64,000 bases of DNA from Viscum album (Eukaryota; Streptophyta; Magnoliopsida; Santalales; Viscaceae). The notes beneath the pieces are model-generated. The model made no database searches and was not told the DNA's origin. It worked only from the letters and a program-made list of their open reading frames with translations. Below, one piece after another: positions 23,826 through 33,728 of this stretch (its first letter is position 1; the number at the start of each line of letters is the position of its first letter). The stretch is from the NCBI GenBank assembly GCA_963277665.1, contig OY728159.1, positions 1,021,777,343 to 1,021,841,342 on the forward strand, read 5' to 3'. The translations under genes were made by a program, and so were the position numbers.

Positions 23826-26385
23826 ATAAATTCATAAAATATACACTTATTGTCATCTTAAGCTTCAATGATTTAGTTAATGTGTAAAAATTATTTATAT
23901 ATTACTCATTTAGTATTTTTTTATTAATTTTAATTCTGATTCACTGGTGAAAACATTAACTTTATCATAGCCTAAATGTAATACCTCTTCTATATTGGAT
24001 GAAAAATTATTTATCTTTTTAGGCCATTCATTATTTATATTTATCATTATCATTCTAGAAATGGACTCCACATTATTATTAAATTAATTTCAACATATAT
24101 TTTCAAGAGATCACAAAAATTGTGCTTTATTTCCTAATATAATCATTTTTAATCTCAAAATAACAGAATAAATCATTAATGTAAAGATAATTATATATAT
24201 ATATAATTGTTAACTTTCAATGAAACATGAAATCAATATTTGATACCATATGGTGATTTTAATTCATAAAAAATATGTGTAATCGAAACATAATATAGAA
24301 AAATTCTCGATCGACATATATGAATGTATGAAGTCATTGATCTATAAAGATAAAAAATATAGGAGAGATATAAAACCAAGAGATGTTGTATTTGATTTTA
24401 TTTAATAATGAATGAAATTAAAAATCACTTATAGTTTCATTTGAGTAAACTAGGATTTGATACCAATGACAAGTACCTCTTATAGATAAGTCAACCATTT
24501 ATAAGGGATGAATTAGTGGTTTATGTCCAATTAAAAACATTCTCCCAATTTTAACATAGGCTCTCTCATAGTTTATTATTTTTTAGATTAAAAATCCATC
24601 AGTTGTGATCATAATGTTTCAAAATAAAAAATAACATTAATATTATATTTTAATTTCCGTAATATTCTTTAATAGATATCCTTTCTTCCTCTATTTATAT
24701 TTCCCTCCTTTAGATATTTATCACTCCATTTTTTAATTGTTCTCTAATGCCACTAAAATTTATTAAAAAAACATTTATATAGAAACTGGCATAAATTGAA
24801 ATGTAAAATCTAGAAATTTATTTTTTATTCTCAGTAAACTCAATATAAAAAAATAAAAACTATTTAACTCATTATATAATGAGATTCACACCATATATTA
24901 CATTGAAAAATCTACCAAATATATTCACCCCTCCTAGTTTGTATCAACTACGTTCTTAAGATTTTATCAAAACCATGGTATGAAACCACACTATATTTAT
25001 ATTAATGTGTTGGATTGAATTAAACTGTTATGGTCTAACATTTCTCAGTTCAATACATGATTCCATTTAACATACTATGTTTCCAATTTGGGTTTGTAAT
25101 TTTTTAAAAAAAAAACATGTCTCCATAAAAGAACTCTGAACACATTTTTTTATATAATATAACTTATTGAGTATTTACACATATTGTTTTTAATATATTT
25201 TATCCATTTAATACCCTAGTCTTATTCTTCTAAGAATCTTAAGATTTTTTCATTAGCAATTTTATTATGAACTTAACCACATTTTAAAACATGACATTTC
25301 TTGATCCTTGTAACATTAATTATCATCTTTGTCATGTCAATGCTTGAAATTCATGTCATGTTGGATTATTTCACATTGTGTACATCTTCATCCAAATTTA
25401 CTTCCACTATTTAATGTATCTCTATGGAATGTCACCAAGACACCACAATATAGTTCTTTATAGAGGATTATTCTATTCATTTTCTCTCATGTGCATGATT
25501 TTTTCCCTTTTTATTTTTTTATATCACCCATTAAACACCCCATTATTCATAATGTTACCATTGGATTTTATCATGGTTAAATTTCATAGATTTCCTTATG
25601 ATCACTTCATTTATCTCATTTCAATATGTTTTATCTATTATTTGATATAAAATAATTCCAATATAGATTCTTTGGATCATCATCTAAAATAGATCTAACA
25701 CATTCAAGCCAATCATGTACACTATATTTCACATTGTAATGTCAATATTAAGAGAGTTCCTAGGGAGAAAACCATAACCCTATATCTACATACCATATCC
25801 TAGGAATACTCTATCAAATCATGCACACCATGATATTTCATGAATAATCTTATTATAACATCTCTTTATAACACTCATTAATATACAGGGAAAAATCAAC
25901 ATCACCATTATATAAAATCACCAATACTATTCTTTTTCTTATCTATATATTGATTTATCATTTAAAAAAATAAGAAAATATATTTTGGAAAACTGATCAT
26001 CTATATAAAAATTTCATAACTTCCATGATTTTTAATTTTTTAATTTTGTTTTGATAGATTATAGTTTCTCAAATTTGAGGATAGTACAATACGTCTTTGT
26101 GAAATTTAATTCAATTGGTTTTGTTTATTTTCAATTAAATATTAGTTATAATGAGTTTCTTTTGATCAAAAATAAAATATCTTTGAATAATGGGTTTCTA
26201 CATTCATTACAGATGGTGACATTAAACATTAAAGGATGTGTGCCTTGAAAAATTATTTTTCTTGAGTAGAAATAAGAATGATGGAAGTGAGATAAATTAA
26301 TAGAATCAACAAAAAATTATATGTTTTTATTTTATGATTTCTAATTTAAATATATATTTTTTTACTAATTTATTAATTTTTATTT
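23826..26385 (+). other. AT-rich interval inside CACTA-1, no gene recognised
   Basis: This interval separates 5' and 3' exons of the transposase relic. It is longer than the corresponding gap in CACTA-2 (57290-57740), so it probably holds a further inserted and decayed element. A hydrophobic 90-codon frame at 25378-25650 has no recognised similarity. Confidence 0.4.
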
Positions 26386-26980
26386 TCAACAGTGTGATCT
26401 TGAGGCATGTAATGAGTAGTAAGTTGAAAAATATGGGGAAAATAATCATTTTCAACAATTATTAAGAGATGATCACCATGGTAGAGTACATGGTTGACCT
26501 AGAAAGAGTATTTTATGCACTTAAAGTGAAAAATATAGTATAACCTAGTTGGAAATAGCTCTTTTAGTGGCTGTATAGGCTCATACATGGGAATAAAATG
26601 AGAAACAAATTCTATGAATGAGTGTGAATGAAGTAAGTCCAACAAGTTATTTATGTATGTTATAGTAGCATTATTTTTATCAAATCCACTCGATACCACT
26701 ATGGGTTTTGAAACAAGCATATTTATAATGAATTCATTATATGAAGCACTGGGTGATGGTGATAATAGTTCTAGTGGTGGTCAGGATGATCATTATCCTT
26801 ATGGTGGCAATGATAGTGGAAATGATGGTGATGGTGATAGTGATGATGAAGATGGTGATGGGGATGGTGATGGGGATGGTGATGGTGATGATTATGGTGA
26901 TGGTGGTGATAATGATGAATATGGTGATGATATTAGTTGTCAAGAAAGAGAGATTAGTCCTTTATATTTTTTATAGATAT
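26386..26980 (+). pseudogene. Ptta/En/Spm-type transposase relic of CACTA-1, C-terminal exon
   Basis: LRDDHHGRVHG (about 26467-26500) matches GxEHPGRVRG near the end of the CACTA transposase and is equivalent to GEEHPGRVRC in CACTA-2 at 57814. The frame 26653-26976 then ends in a long Gly/Asp tail coded by an imperfect GGTGAT array (26752-26930). CACTA-2 has the same kind of acidic tail (58160-58290). Overlapping frames on both strands at 26737-27007 are shadows of the repeat. Confidence 0.65.
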
Positions 26981-27164
26981 TTTTTATGCTTGATGTTTGA
27001 TGATTAGATGTGAATGAGTATATGTGTTTTTTAATGTGTGTTGTCACTGGTTGAATGCATTAATTTATTTCTTGATTTTTATAAATTGGGTGGCAGTTGT
27101 TTAGAGGTGTTGGTGGGGGAGTTTGGTTTTCTGATGGTTCTAATCTAATATGGGGTGAAATTTT

Positions 27165-27356
27165 CTTCCCAGGTAAAAGAAATATATACTAATAGTTTTT
27201 TAAACCATTTGTATGGTTCAAATATAATCCACCTATACTAAAAGTTTTTTGGAAACTATTTGTATAGGACTATACCCATGCTTATATAGCCACCAGTTTG
27301 GAGAAACACTAGTATATGCTATACCAATGATTCCAAAACCCTTGGTATAGGGTATA
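27165..27356. repeat. Subterminal repeats of CACTA-1
   Basis: Inverted and direct copies of a CTATACCAATGG / ACCATTTGTATAGG word occur at about 27205, 27230, 27255, 27320 and 27345. One example is ACTATTTGTATAGGACTATACC at 27257. Such short repeats next to the terminus are the binding sites of the second CACTA protein in En/Spm (family knowledge). Confidence 0.75.
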
Positions 27357-27368
27357 TTTCCAGTAGTG
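27356..27368 (+). repeat. 3' terminal inverted repeat of CACTA-1
   Basis: TTTCCAGTAGTG ends at 27368 and is the reverse complement of the CACTACTGGAAA that opens CACTA-2 at 46229. The following TCT (27369-27371) should be the 3-base target duplication. Confidence 0.8.
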
Positions 27369-27840
27369 TCTTCTTATCTTATATCTTCGTTGTTCTTAAA
27401 GGTTCTAGAGGTTGTCTTTAGACCTTTTGAGCTTGTACACTAAATTATCACTATTAATAGGGAGAAAACCATCATATTGTTTTACATAAACCTCATCATA
27501 TATTTTACTATTCAAAAATGATTTTTCACATCCATTTTTTGTATTTTTAATACAAAATGATCAAATAATGGAAATATAATGCATAAAAATCATTTTTTCA
27601 TAATGGGGAAAATATATCATTATAATTAATCCCTTCTTCTCGAGTGATCCATTTAGCATCTAGTCGTGTCTTGTATCTCTCAATTTTTCGTAATGATTTT
27701 TTCTTGGTTCTAAAAACCCATTTACATCCAATAGTTTTTACCCCAATTAGAAACTTAACAAAGTCCCAGAAATCATTACACTTCATGGAATTCAATTCCT
27801 CCATCATGGATTCATACCAAATATTTTTATTCTAACAAAT
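27369..27840 (-). pseudogene. Copia reverse transcriptase relic, N-terminal part
   Basis: The minus-strand frame 27807-27598 reads MEELNSMKCNDFWDFV, GCKWVFRTKKKS, YKTRLDAK and YNDIFSPL. These match the copia blocks EExNSLxxNxTWxLV, GCKWVFKxK, YKARLVAKG and YxETFSPV. A further frame (KNTKNGCEKSFLNSKIYDEV, YDGFLPINSDNLVYKLKRS) is the QMDVKTAFLNGxLxEExYM segment. It stops at 27369, where CACTA-1 ends. The YVDD-box half is not found in the window and should lie beyond the missing 5' end of CACTA-1. Confidence 0.88.
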
Positions 27841-28140
27841 CATGGATTATAAAAATATTTTAAGATCATTTTCATCTATAATATTGTAGTTATATTCTTA
27901 TATATTCACTTTATAATCACTAAATATTAATGGATTTATCATCCTTGTGGATCTTCTCAAAGTTTTACCATTATTTTCATGATTTTTTTTGGGGCAACTA
28001 GTTTTTCAATAGTTTCTAATTTTTGAAATATATGATCCTAAAGGTGATTATCCATCATTTGCGAAATGATATTTATTCAAAAATGAGTTTTTTTTATGAA
28101 AAATAATTAATTTTCCACCCAATATATAAGATTAATATTA
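27841..28140 (-). other. Copia linker between integrase and reverse transcriptase
   Basis: Broken minus-strand sequence collinear with the low-complexity linker normally lying between copia integrase and reverse transcriptase. No motif expected or seen. Confidence 0.5.
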
Positions 28141-28527
28141 TGAATGATTTCTATCATTTTTTTATGAGATATAATCAACTAATTAGTTCATTTTCAAGAA
28201 ATTTTGTATTTATTGATTCTAAAATTCTAGTGTGAAATTATAGATAATAAAAATGGTATCCTTTATAACTTTAGGGATATCTAAAAAAGTATACACTAAT
28301 GTTTATAGGATCCAACATACTTTAATATGGATTATTATTTTTCACTTATGAAGGACATCCTCAAATACACACATGTCACAAAATTGATTTCCAAAACATA
28401 AAAAATTCAAAAGATGTTTTTTAAACAGCCATTGTTGGAACCCTATTAAAAATATATGACACCAATTTAAGTGACTCAATACATAAAAATTTATATAACA
28501 TATATTTACTAAGAATACATCATACCA
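28141..28527 (-). pseudogene. Copia integrase C-terminal part, right of CACTA-1 and left of Gyp-C
   Basis: Minus-strand blocks WCHIFLIGFQQWLFKK, CDMCVFEDVLHK and VYTFLDIPKVIKDT correspond to the copia segment ending in HLRVFGCxAYVHxP...KCIFIGYxxxxKGYR. FLENEL-like sequence follows at about 28190. The frame continues, on the other side of Gyp-C, into 36608-37090. Translation across the Gyp-C insertion restores the expected family order, which supports the single interrupted gene. Confidence 0.75.
28523..28527. repeat. Target-site duplication TACCA, left copy (Gyp-C)
   Basis: TACCA lies directly before the TGTTACACCCC LTR start and is repeated at 36603-36607 directly after the TGACA end of the other LTR. 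Confidence 0.92.
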
Positions 28528-31144
28528 TGTTACACCCCGACCATGTATATTTCATTATTTTATTCATTTCATGGATATGGATCTTCTTTGTTGTAGTTTA
28601 GGTTGAGAACTGATTTATATTTTTAAATTTTGGAAGTCTCGGGTGAGTTTTTGGCCTGTGCACAGGTAGTGTATGGTTTGGGAAAACAATTAGCCTTATC
28701 CTAGGTAACTGTATAGCTTGTGATGGTGTCTAGTGATGAGGCGCATTAGTTTCACATAGTTTGGGAAATTGTGCAGCAACTGAGTGGTTCAGTTCTGGAA
28801 CTCAGCAGAGGCATTCAACATGGTTGTCACACAGTTTGGTAACAATAAAACCAAACCATTATAGGTTCCCCTTTTTCCAGTAAAGTGTGTATGGTTGGGG
28901 CATATTTTATTAATATTTTTGTCCAAACAATGTGATCGGAAAAGATTTTTAAAATATTAAAAACCATATTCTATAATCTCCTCTTTTTATGCATAAATTG
29001 AACCCCTCCCTCATTGGTCATTTGTTGTGAATGAGAGGGTATCCAAAACCCTCTCCCCATGATTATCCTCTGTCCATGGATCCATCTCCAAGCTTTTAAG
29101 GTGAGTTTCTATGGTATTTTTTCTATTTTTTCATTCCTTATCTTATCCTCTATTGATTTTCTTGGGTGTTGGTAGAATTTTCTAAAGATTGGTTTCGAAG
29201 TGATTCTCCAAATATTACTACTTATGTATGCACCCAATGTGTTTGATAAAATGAAAATTGAGAATTAAATGTAAAATTGGATGATTTAGGTTGTTTTTTC
29301 CCTTAAATACATTTTATTAAATTGGTTGGATTGTGATTTGGGCTTTATATGTGGAAGAGAGTGACTTTTATAGTGTGGTTTGTTGTGTTGGTTTGACAGC
29401 ATGTGGTGTTTCTTAAAAGATGGTGTTGGGGTAATTTCATGGAAATTTTTTTTGTTCCATTGTATTTGGGAACATACATGTGTTCTTAGAGTGCACACAT
29501 GGATGGGAACAAAAATTATGATGTTTTTGGATAAATTTTATCCTATTAAAAACACATATATTAAAAACAATTCCCTTCTCTCCAGATTCTTCTTCCAACT
29601 CTTGTTTCTTTACTAATGGTGTCTTGATTTCCAAAATGACATGAAATTTTTATTTAAATTGTATTTGAGGGTATGAAACATTTGTAACATTAAGAAATGT
29701 TTCGATTTTAAATGGTATGAGATCCTGTTTGACATATTTGGTTTTTTTGTGAGTTTTCTTTTGGTTTTTGAAATGGTGTTAGAAGTGGAATTTGGATTTA
29801 GAAATTAAAGAACCGTTTGACATTGTGAATGTAAAATTAGGGTTTAATATTATTTAGAAATGTTTTAGAGAATATTTTTGATATATTTTAATTGATAAGG
29901 TTGAAGTCCTAGTTGGAACTTTATAATTTTTTGGAATTGAATTGTGGTTTTGAAATAACATATTTTGGGTTAGCTCCTTAGAATGTTTTGTGAAATGTAT
30001 TATAAGATCATGTAATGTGACAGCCTGGTTGGAACCTGTGTATTTTTTTATGTTTATAACCTTTATGGAGGATTTAATTATATGTGTTATCACATAGGTG
30101 GTGTCAATGTTTGGGGTAGACAAGTGCGACATGGATAGGTAAGATGAGTCACACGTGAGAGGGCTTCCAACTTACACATTGTACTATTACGATGGATTTA
30201 CATGTCATATTTTAGAGGGTCCGTGATGGTTTCTTATCAACCCAGATTATAAAGGTTGGTACCCCCTTTATATGATAGGTATTGGTGGTACGTGCCACTA
30301 GATTGGTCAGTTTTTGGGTAGCCAATTAGTTATAAACAATGGAGCTACACCATATGAAGGCTTGTGACTCTAATCTGAGTATATCTAGGGATCACTCTAG
30401 AGATGTTTAGGAAATTCCCATGGTTACTATCCATAATTTTTTGTGTATATTCTATTTAACTTAGTTCCTTGTCTAGAATTATTTTTTATTTTCAGTGTCA
30501 CTTTGTATAGCCATGTTTGGATTTTGGTTTGGGATTTGGTTTTGAAAATGAAAATACTCTTTGAAAAATAGTGATGTGGTGTGTAGTGTTTTAAAAAGGA
30601 AAAGTGTTGTTCCTTATTTAAAATCATAAAAACCTATTTTTATATCTGTATTTAAAACTAGTGTTTATAGACTATTTTGGAAAGGTAAATGTATGATTTT
30701 TTTGGTGGTTTCCTACTGAGCTATTAAGCTCACACCATATTTGTACTATTCAGTGTCAATAGAACCAAGGTATTTTGTAGGTTCCTATTTCTAGTTCACA
30801 TTATCATAGTTGTAGAAGTTTAGTCTTATGGTTGGTGGTGACCAAGAGGTAACATTTAGATCTTTTTGGCATGATTCATATTTTTTTTATTTAGTTTCTC
30901 TTTTGTTCAGCTATTGTAAATGAATCAGTTTTGTATATTTATCTGAGAGTCAGTAATTGGTGGTTATTTTTTTTGTTTAGTTCATTTTATTTTATCCTAG
31001 TTTATTAGGAAAAATCATTCCCATAGTGATTTATTGATGCACGACACTAGTTTCTATCCTGTACGGATAGGGAATGCCCTTCGGGTCATGTCTTAGGTGA
31101 GGTTGAATGTTAGGTTGGATGGAATCCCAGCCTGTTTTATGAAA
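28528..31144 (+). repeat. Gyp-C 5' LTR
   Basis: It begins TGTTACACCCCGACCATG and aligns throughout with 33729-36602, for example GAGTTTTTGGCCTGTGCAC at 28646 against 33839. It lacks about 0.2 kb present in the other copy (about 34350-34530), so a deletion occurred near 29150. The end TGAAA corresponds to TGACA in the 3' copy. The motif CCTACTGAGCTATTAAGCTC (ACACC follows) lies at 30711-30735. Small frames on both strands at 29286-30627 are accidental. Confidence 0.9.
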
Positions 31145-31147
31145 AAA

Positions 31148-31159
31148 TGGTATCAGAGC
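31148..31159 (+). other. Primer-binding site of Gyp-C (initiator tRNA-Met)
   Basis: TGGTATCAGAGC, three bases after the LTR end, is the perfect complement of the 3' end of plant initiator tRNA-Met, which primes minus-strand synthesis. Confidence 0.93.
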
Positions 31160-31990
31160 AGACCCTTTATTACTTGGGGTGTTAGTAGATTGGATATTAG
31201 TACTATATAATCTCAAGAGGTAGGTATGGGAATGAAATCATGAAATTTTTCTTGTTCAGATCCTTGAGTTCCTAGGGGTAGTCTGGGATTTGAGTCTTTT
31301 GTCTTTTTTTGGATGAGTAATGAAAATGGAGGTGAGATGGTGTCATGTCAAGATCTCAAATGGAGTAGTGTACCAAGTGTAGTCTAAGTGAATGGTTCAA
31401 GATCCTCCTATATGTTAATTCATACTTGTGGAATGTCCCATAAACCATGTCGTCAAGTTAGGTATGGACACTAGTTCCTCATTCCAGTAGTTTGGTGCGA
31501 TTTGTGTTTTTTTAGTTTCAGTTGGTATAAGTGAGTTCTTGAAAATAAAAAGTTTTTGAAATGGAAATGATTTCTTTCAAGTGTCTTTGAAATTGTAAGG
31601 AATGAGTTTTTAAAGTAAAGGTGTCTTGGATTGGGAATTTAGTTAATGATCAAATTAGATAATGAAAATTAATGTTTGACGCCTGTTAATCCTTATGAAA
31701 GTGAAAATATGTGTGGTTATGTGTGTGAAGTGCATGTTGTAACTTGGGAATGGATGATGTAAGTAGTATTGGATGAACACGTATTGGAAGGTTCATAGGA
31801 TTCTATGGTTGATTTTTTGAATCTAAAATTTTCAGGATTGGTTTTATTTTAAAGAGTGGGTTCTTGTTGTGAAAAAAATGGATTTATGTATTTAGATTGT
31901 GGCCATAGAATTATTTGGGTTTTAAATTTAAATGAAAAGGTAGTTTTTTTAAAAGGGTATTTTTGGTTCTGTTTGTATGTTTTTGGTTTG
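31160..31990 (+). other. Gyp-C leader and decayed gag start
   Basis: Untranslated leader and the beginning of gag by position. GT-rich and without readable domains. Confidence 0.45.
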
Positions 31991-32990
31991 TGATCCTATT
32001 GTTTTGGCTCAGGATGATCGTTTCAATTGTTCTTTAGATTGATGCTAGTTTTGAATTGGTGTTCTTTGTGTTATTCAAAATACATAACCCAGAAAGGTCC
32101 CCAAATTTTTTAGTGAGTCATTCCATGTTCTTGATTATTCTTGAGTATTACCTGTTTATCATGGTGATCAAGGTTCATTAGAGGCAACTGATTGCCTTTT
32201 TGTAGTTGAGAGTGTATTCAGATAGTTGGCGAATCCCCAAGATGTTATAGTTTGTGCAGTTCTGGGGTTGTTTGAGCGTACAAATTTGTATGAATGGGAG
32301 ATTTCTCCCCCACCATCGATGCAATTTGGGATGTTCTGGGGAGTATTTAAGTTCATATTTGTCTGATAGTTTATACCAAAGGAGGTGAAGATGAAGAAAA
32401 GGGGAGAGATCATGAGTATTTGACAAGGCTAGCAGATAATGAAGGCCTATATTGGAAATTTTAGGGAGTTGGTTTCCTTTTCTCTAGAGGTAGTGTCATA
32501 AGATATATTGAGGGATTCATTTTTCATTGGAGGAATTCATCTAGTTATTAAAAAGTGATCCCTTTCCTCCAAGTATTTTTTTTGAGAAGTTGGTAGAAGA
32601 AGAATTTTTAGCAACGCTAGTTTATGGGGTTTAGGAAATTGGAAATATGAGGTCTCTTGTTGCTCCTGAAGGTTCCCAATATAGCGAGGGGTGTGTTATA
32701 GAGGAACCTATTATTCAAGAGTTTTACTTAGTGGTGTTTTTTTCTCGTTCCTCATGATCATTTGGTTATGTGTTTCCAGTGTGGATAGTTTGGGCGTTCA
32801 AAGCCATCTTGTCACAATCCTCTAAATATCTTCCATCGTTGTGGCTATTTGGGTTATCTGGATTTTTTTATAAGAAGTGTTTCCTACAAAAAATGTCTTG
32901 ACTGGAGGATGTCAGCTCCTAACTGTGTGGTAGTAGATACTTCAGACATTAGTGCTCATGCTATAGGCACCAGAGTGAAGCTCACATGCA
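31991..32990 (+). pseudogene. Gyp-C gag relic with two zinc-knuckle remnants
   Basis: Plus-strand FIPKEVKMKKRGEIMSI, then QIMKAYIGNFRELVSFSLE (about 32375-32490), match FIPxxVRExKxxEFxxLxQGxMTVxEYxxKFxELARFAP of the gypsy gag domain. At 32771-32812 the codons spell CFQCG, a stop, then FGRSKPSC: a CCHC knuckle with its His changed to Arg. HRCGYLGYL at about 32834 is a second knuckle. Two knuckles in tandem are common in this gag family. The frame is dead. Confidence 0.75.
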
Positions 32991-33712
32991 TTTAGGAATC
33001 GTTGGGGGTGTGGTGAACCTTGGTCTAGTTTTTGTCTCTTTTATTATGGTGGTGACATTTGGAGTTTCCTTATTTTAGTTTTTATGCTATTTAAATTTCA
33101 TAATTTCATTGTAAAAGTGTGATGGACTTATTCTATTCTAATATGAGTAGTTGTGTTTATCTAAATCTAGATTTTTGAAATGTTTTTTATTCTTTAAGTT
33201 TTCTTATCCTTTGTGTGGGTTAGTCTCAATTTTTTCTATGCTAATTTGGAGATTCTTGAGTTTAGTGGAATTGGTGGGTTGTGGTTCCAATTATCTATTT
33301 ATTTTTAGTTTCTTTCATGGTATTCCCCTAATGATGGGGGTTTAGTTTTGTGGGAAGATTTCAGTTTCAGTGGAGGTTTTTTCTATATTATGAGAAGAAG
33401 ATGGATAATTTCGGGTTGGGAGTTCCCAATTGCAGTGGGATTGTTTCTCGATTAATGTGGAGAAGTTTTCATTAGCTTGTTATGTGATTTCTCAGTTTTA
33501 TTGATGATGTTTTTTGAGTTATTGTGATGGGGATAACCCTATCTTGTTCTCCTGTTATTCTTCATCCTGATTTTTTCTCTATAATCGGTCCGGTGTGACT
33601 TGTTATGTGAAAGTTCACCCTGAGGTTAGTGGTTTTTTTGGTTTGTTTTGAATTTGGGAATAAGTTTTGTTTATCACTCAACTGGATGACTTTCTGATGG
33701 CAGAAAGTGTTT
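32991..33712 (+). other. Gyp-C spacer between gag and the 3' LTR
   Basis: About 0.7 kb, T- and G-rich. No protease (DTGAS), reverse transcriptase or integrase block is readable in any frame. Confidence 0.5.
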
Positions 33713-33725
33713 GTGGTGGGGAGAA
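33713..33725 (+). other. Polypurine tract of Gyp-C
   Basis: GTGGTGGGGAGAA sits just before the 3' LTR start. Confidence 0.6.
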
Positions 33726-33728
33726 TTT

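Larger units (their letters stand above)
23150..27368 (+). mobile_element. CACTA-1: relic CACTA element, 3' part with intact terminus
   Basis: A plus-strand Ptta/En/Spm-type transposase relic (23150-23825 and 26386-26980) is followed by subterminal repeats and the terminus TTTCCAGTAGTG ending at 27368. TNP2 is absent. The 5' end was not found: no CACTACTGG copy lies to the left, so it may be lost, or it may lie beyond the window with later insertions between. The 3' terminus cuts straight into the reverse transcriptase frame of the copia element, marking a real insertion junction. Confidence 0.7.

Noticed and set aside
24454..24467. Minus-strand TTGGTATCAAATCC, a possible primer-binding site
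   Set aside because: Only part of the site matches, and no LTR end or coding sequence supports it.
26737..27007. Ile/Thr-rich and Met/Val-rich frames on both strands
   Set aside because: Shadow frames of the GGTGAT repeat that codes the acidic tail of the CACTA-1 transposase relic.
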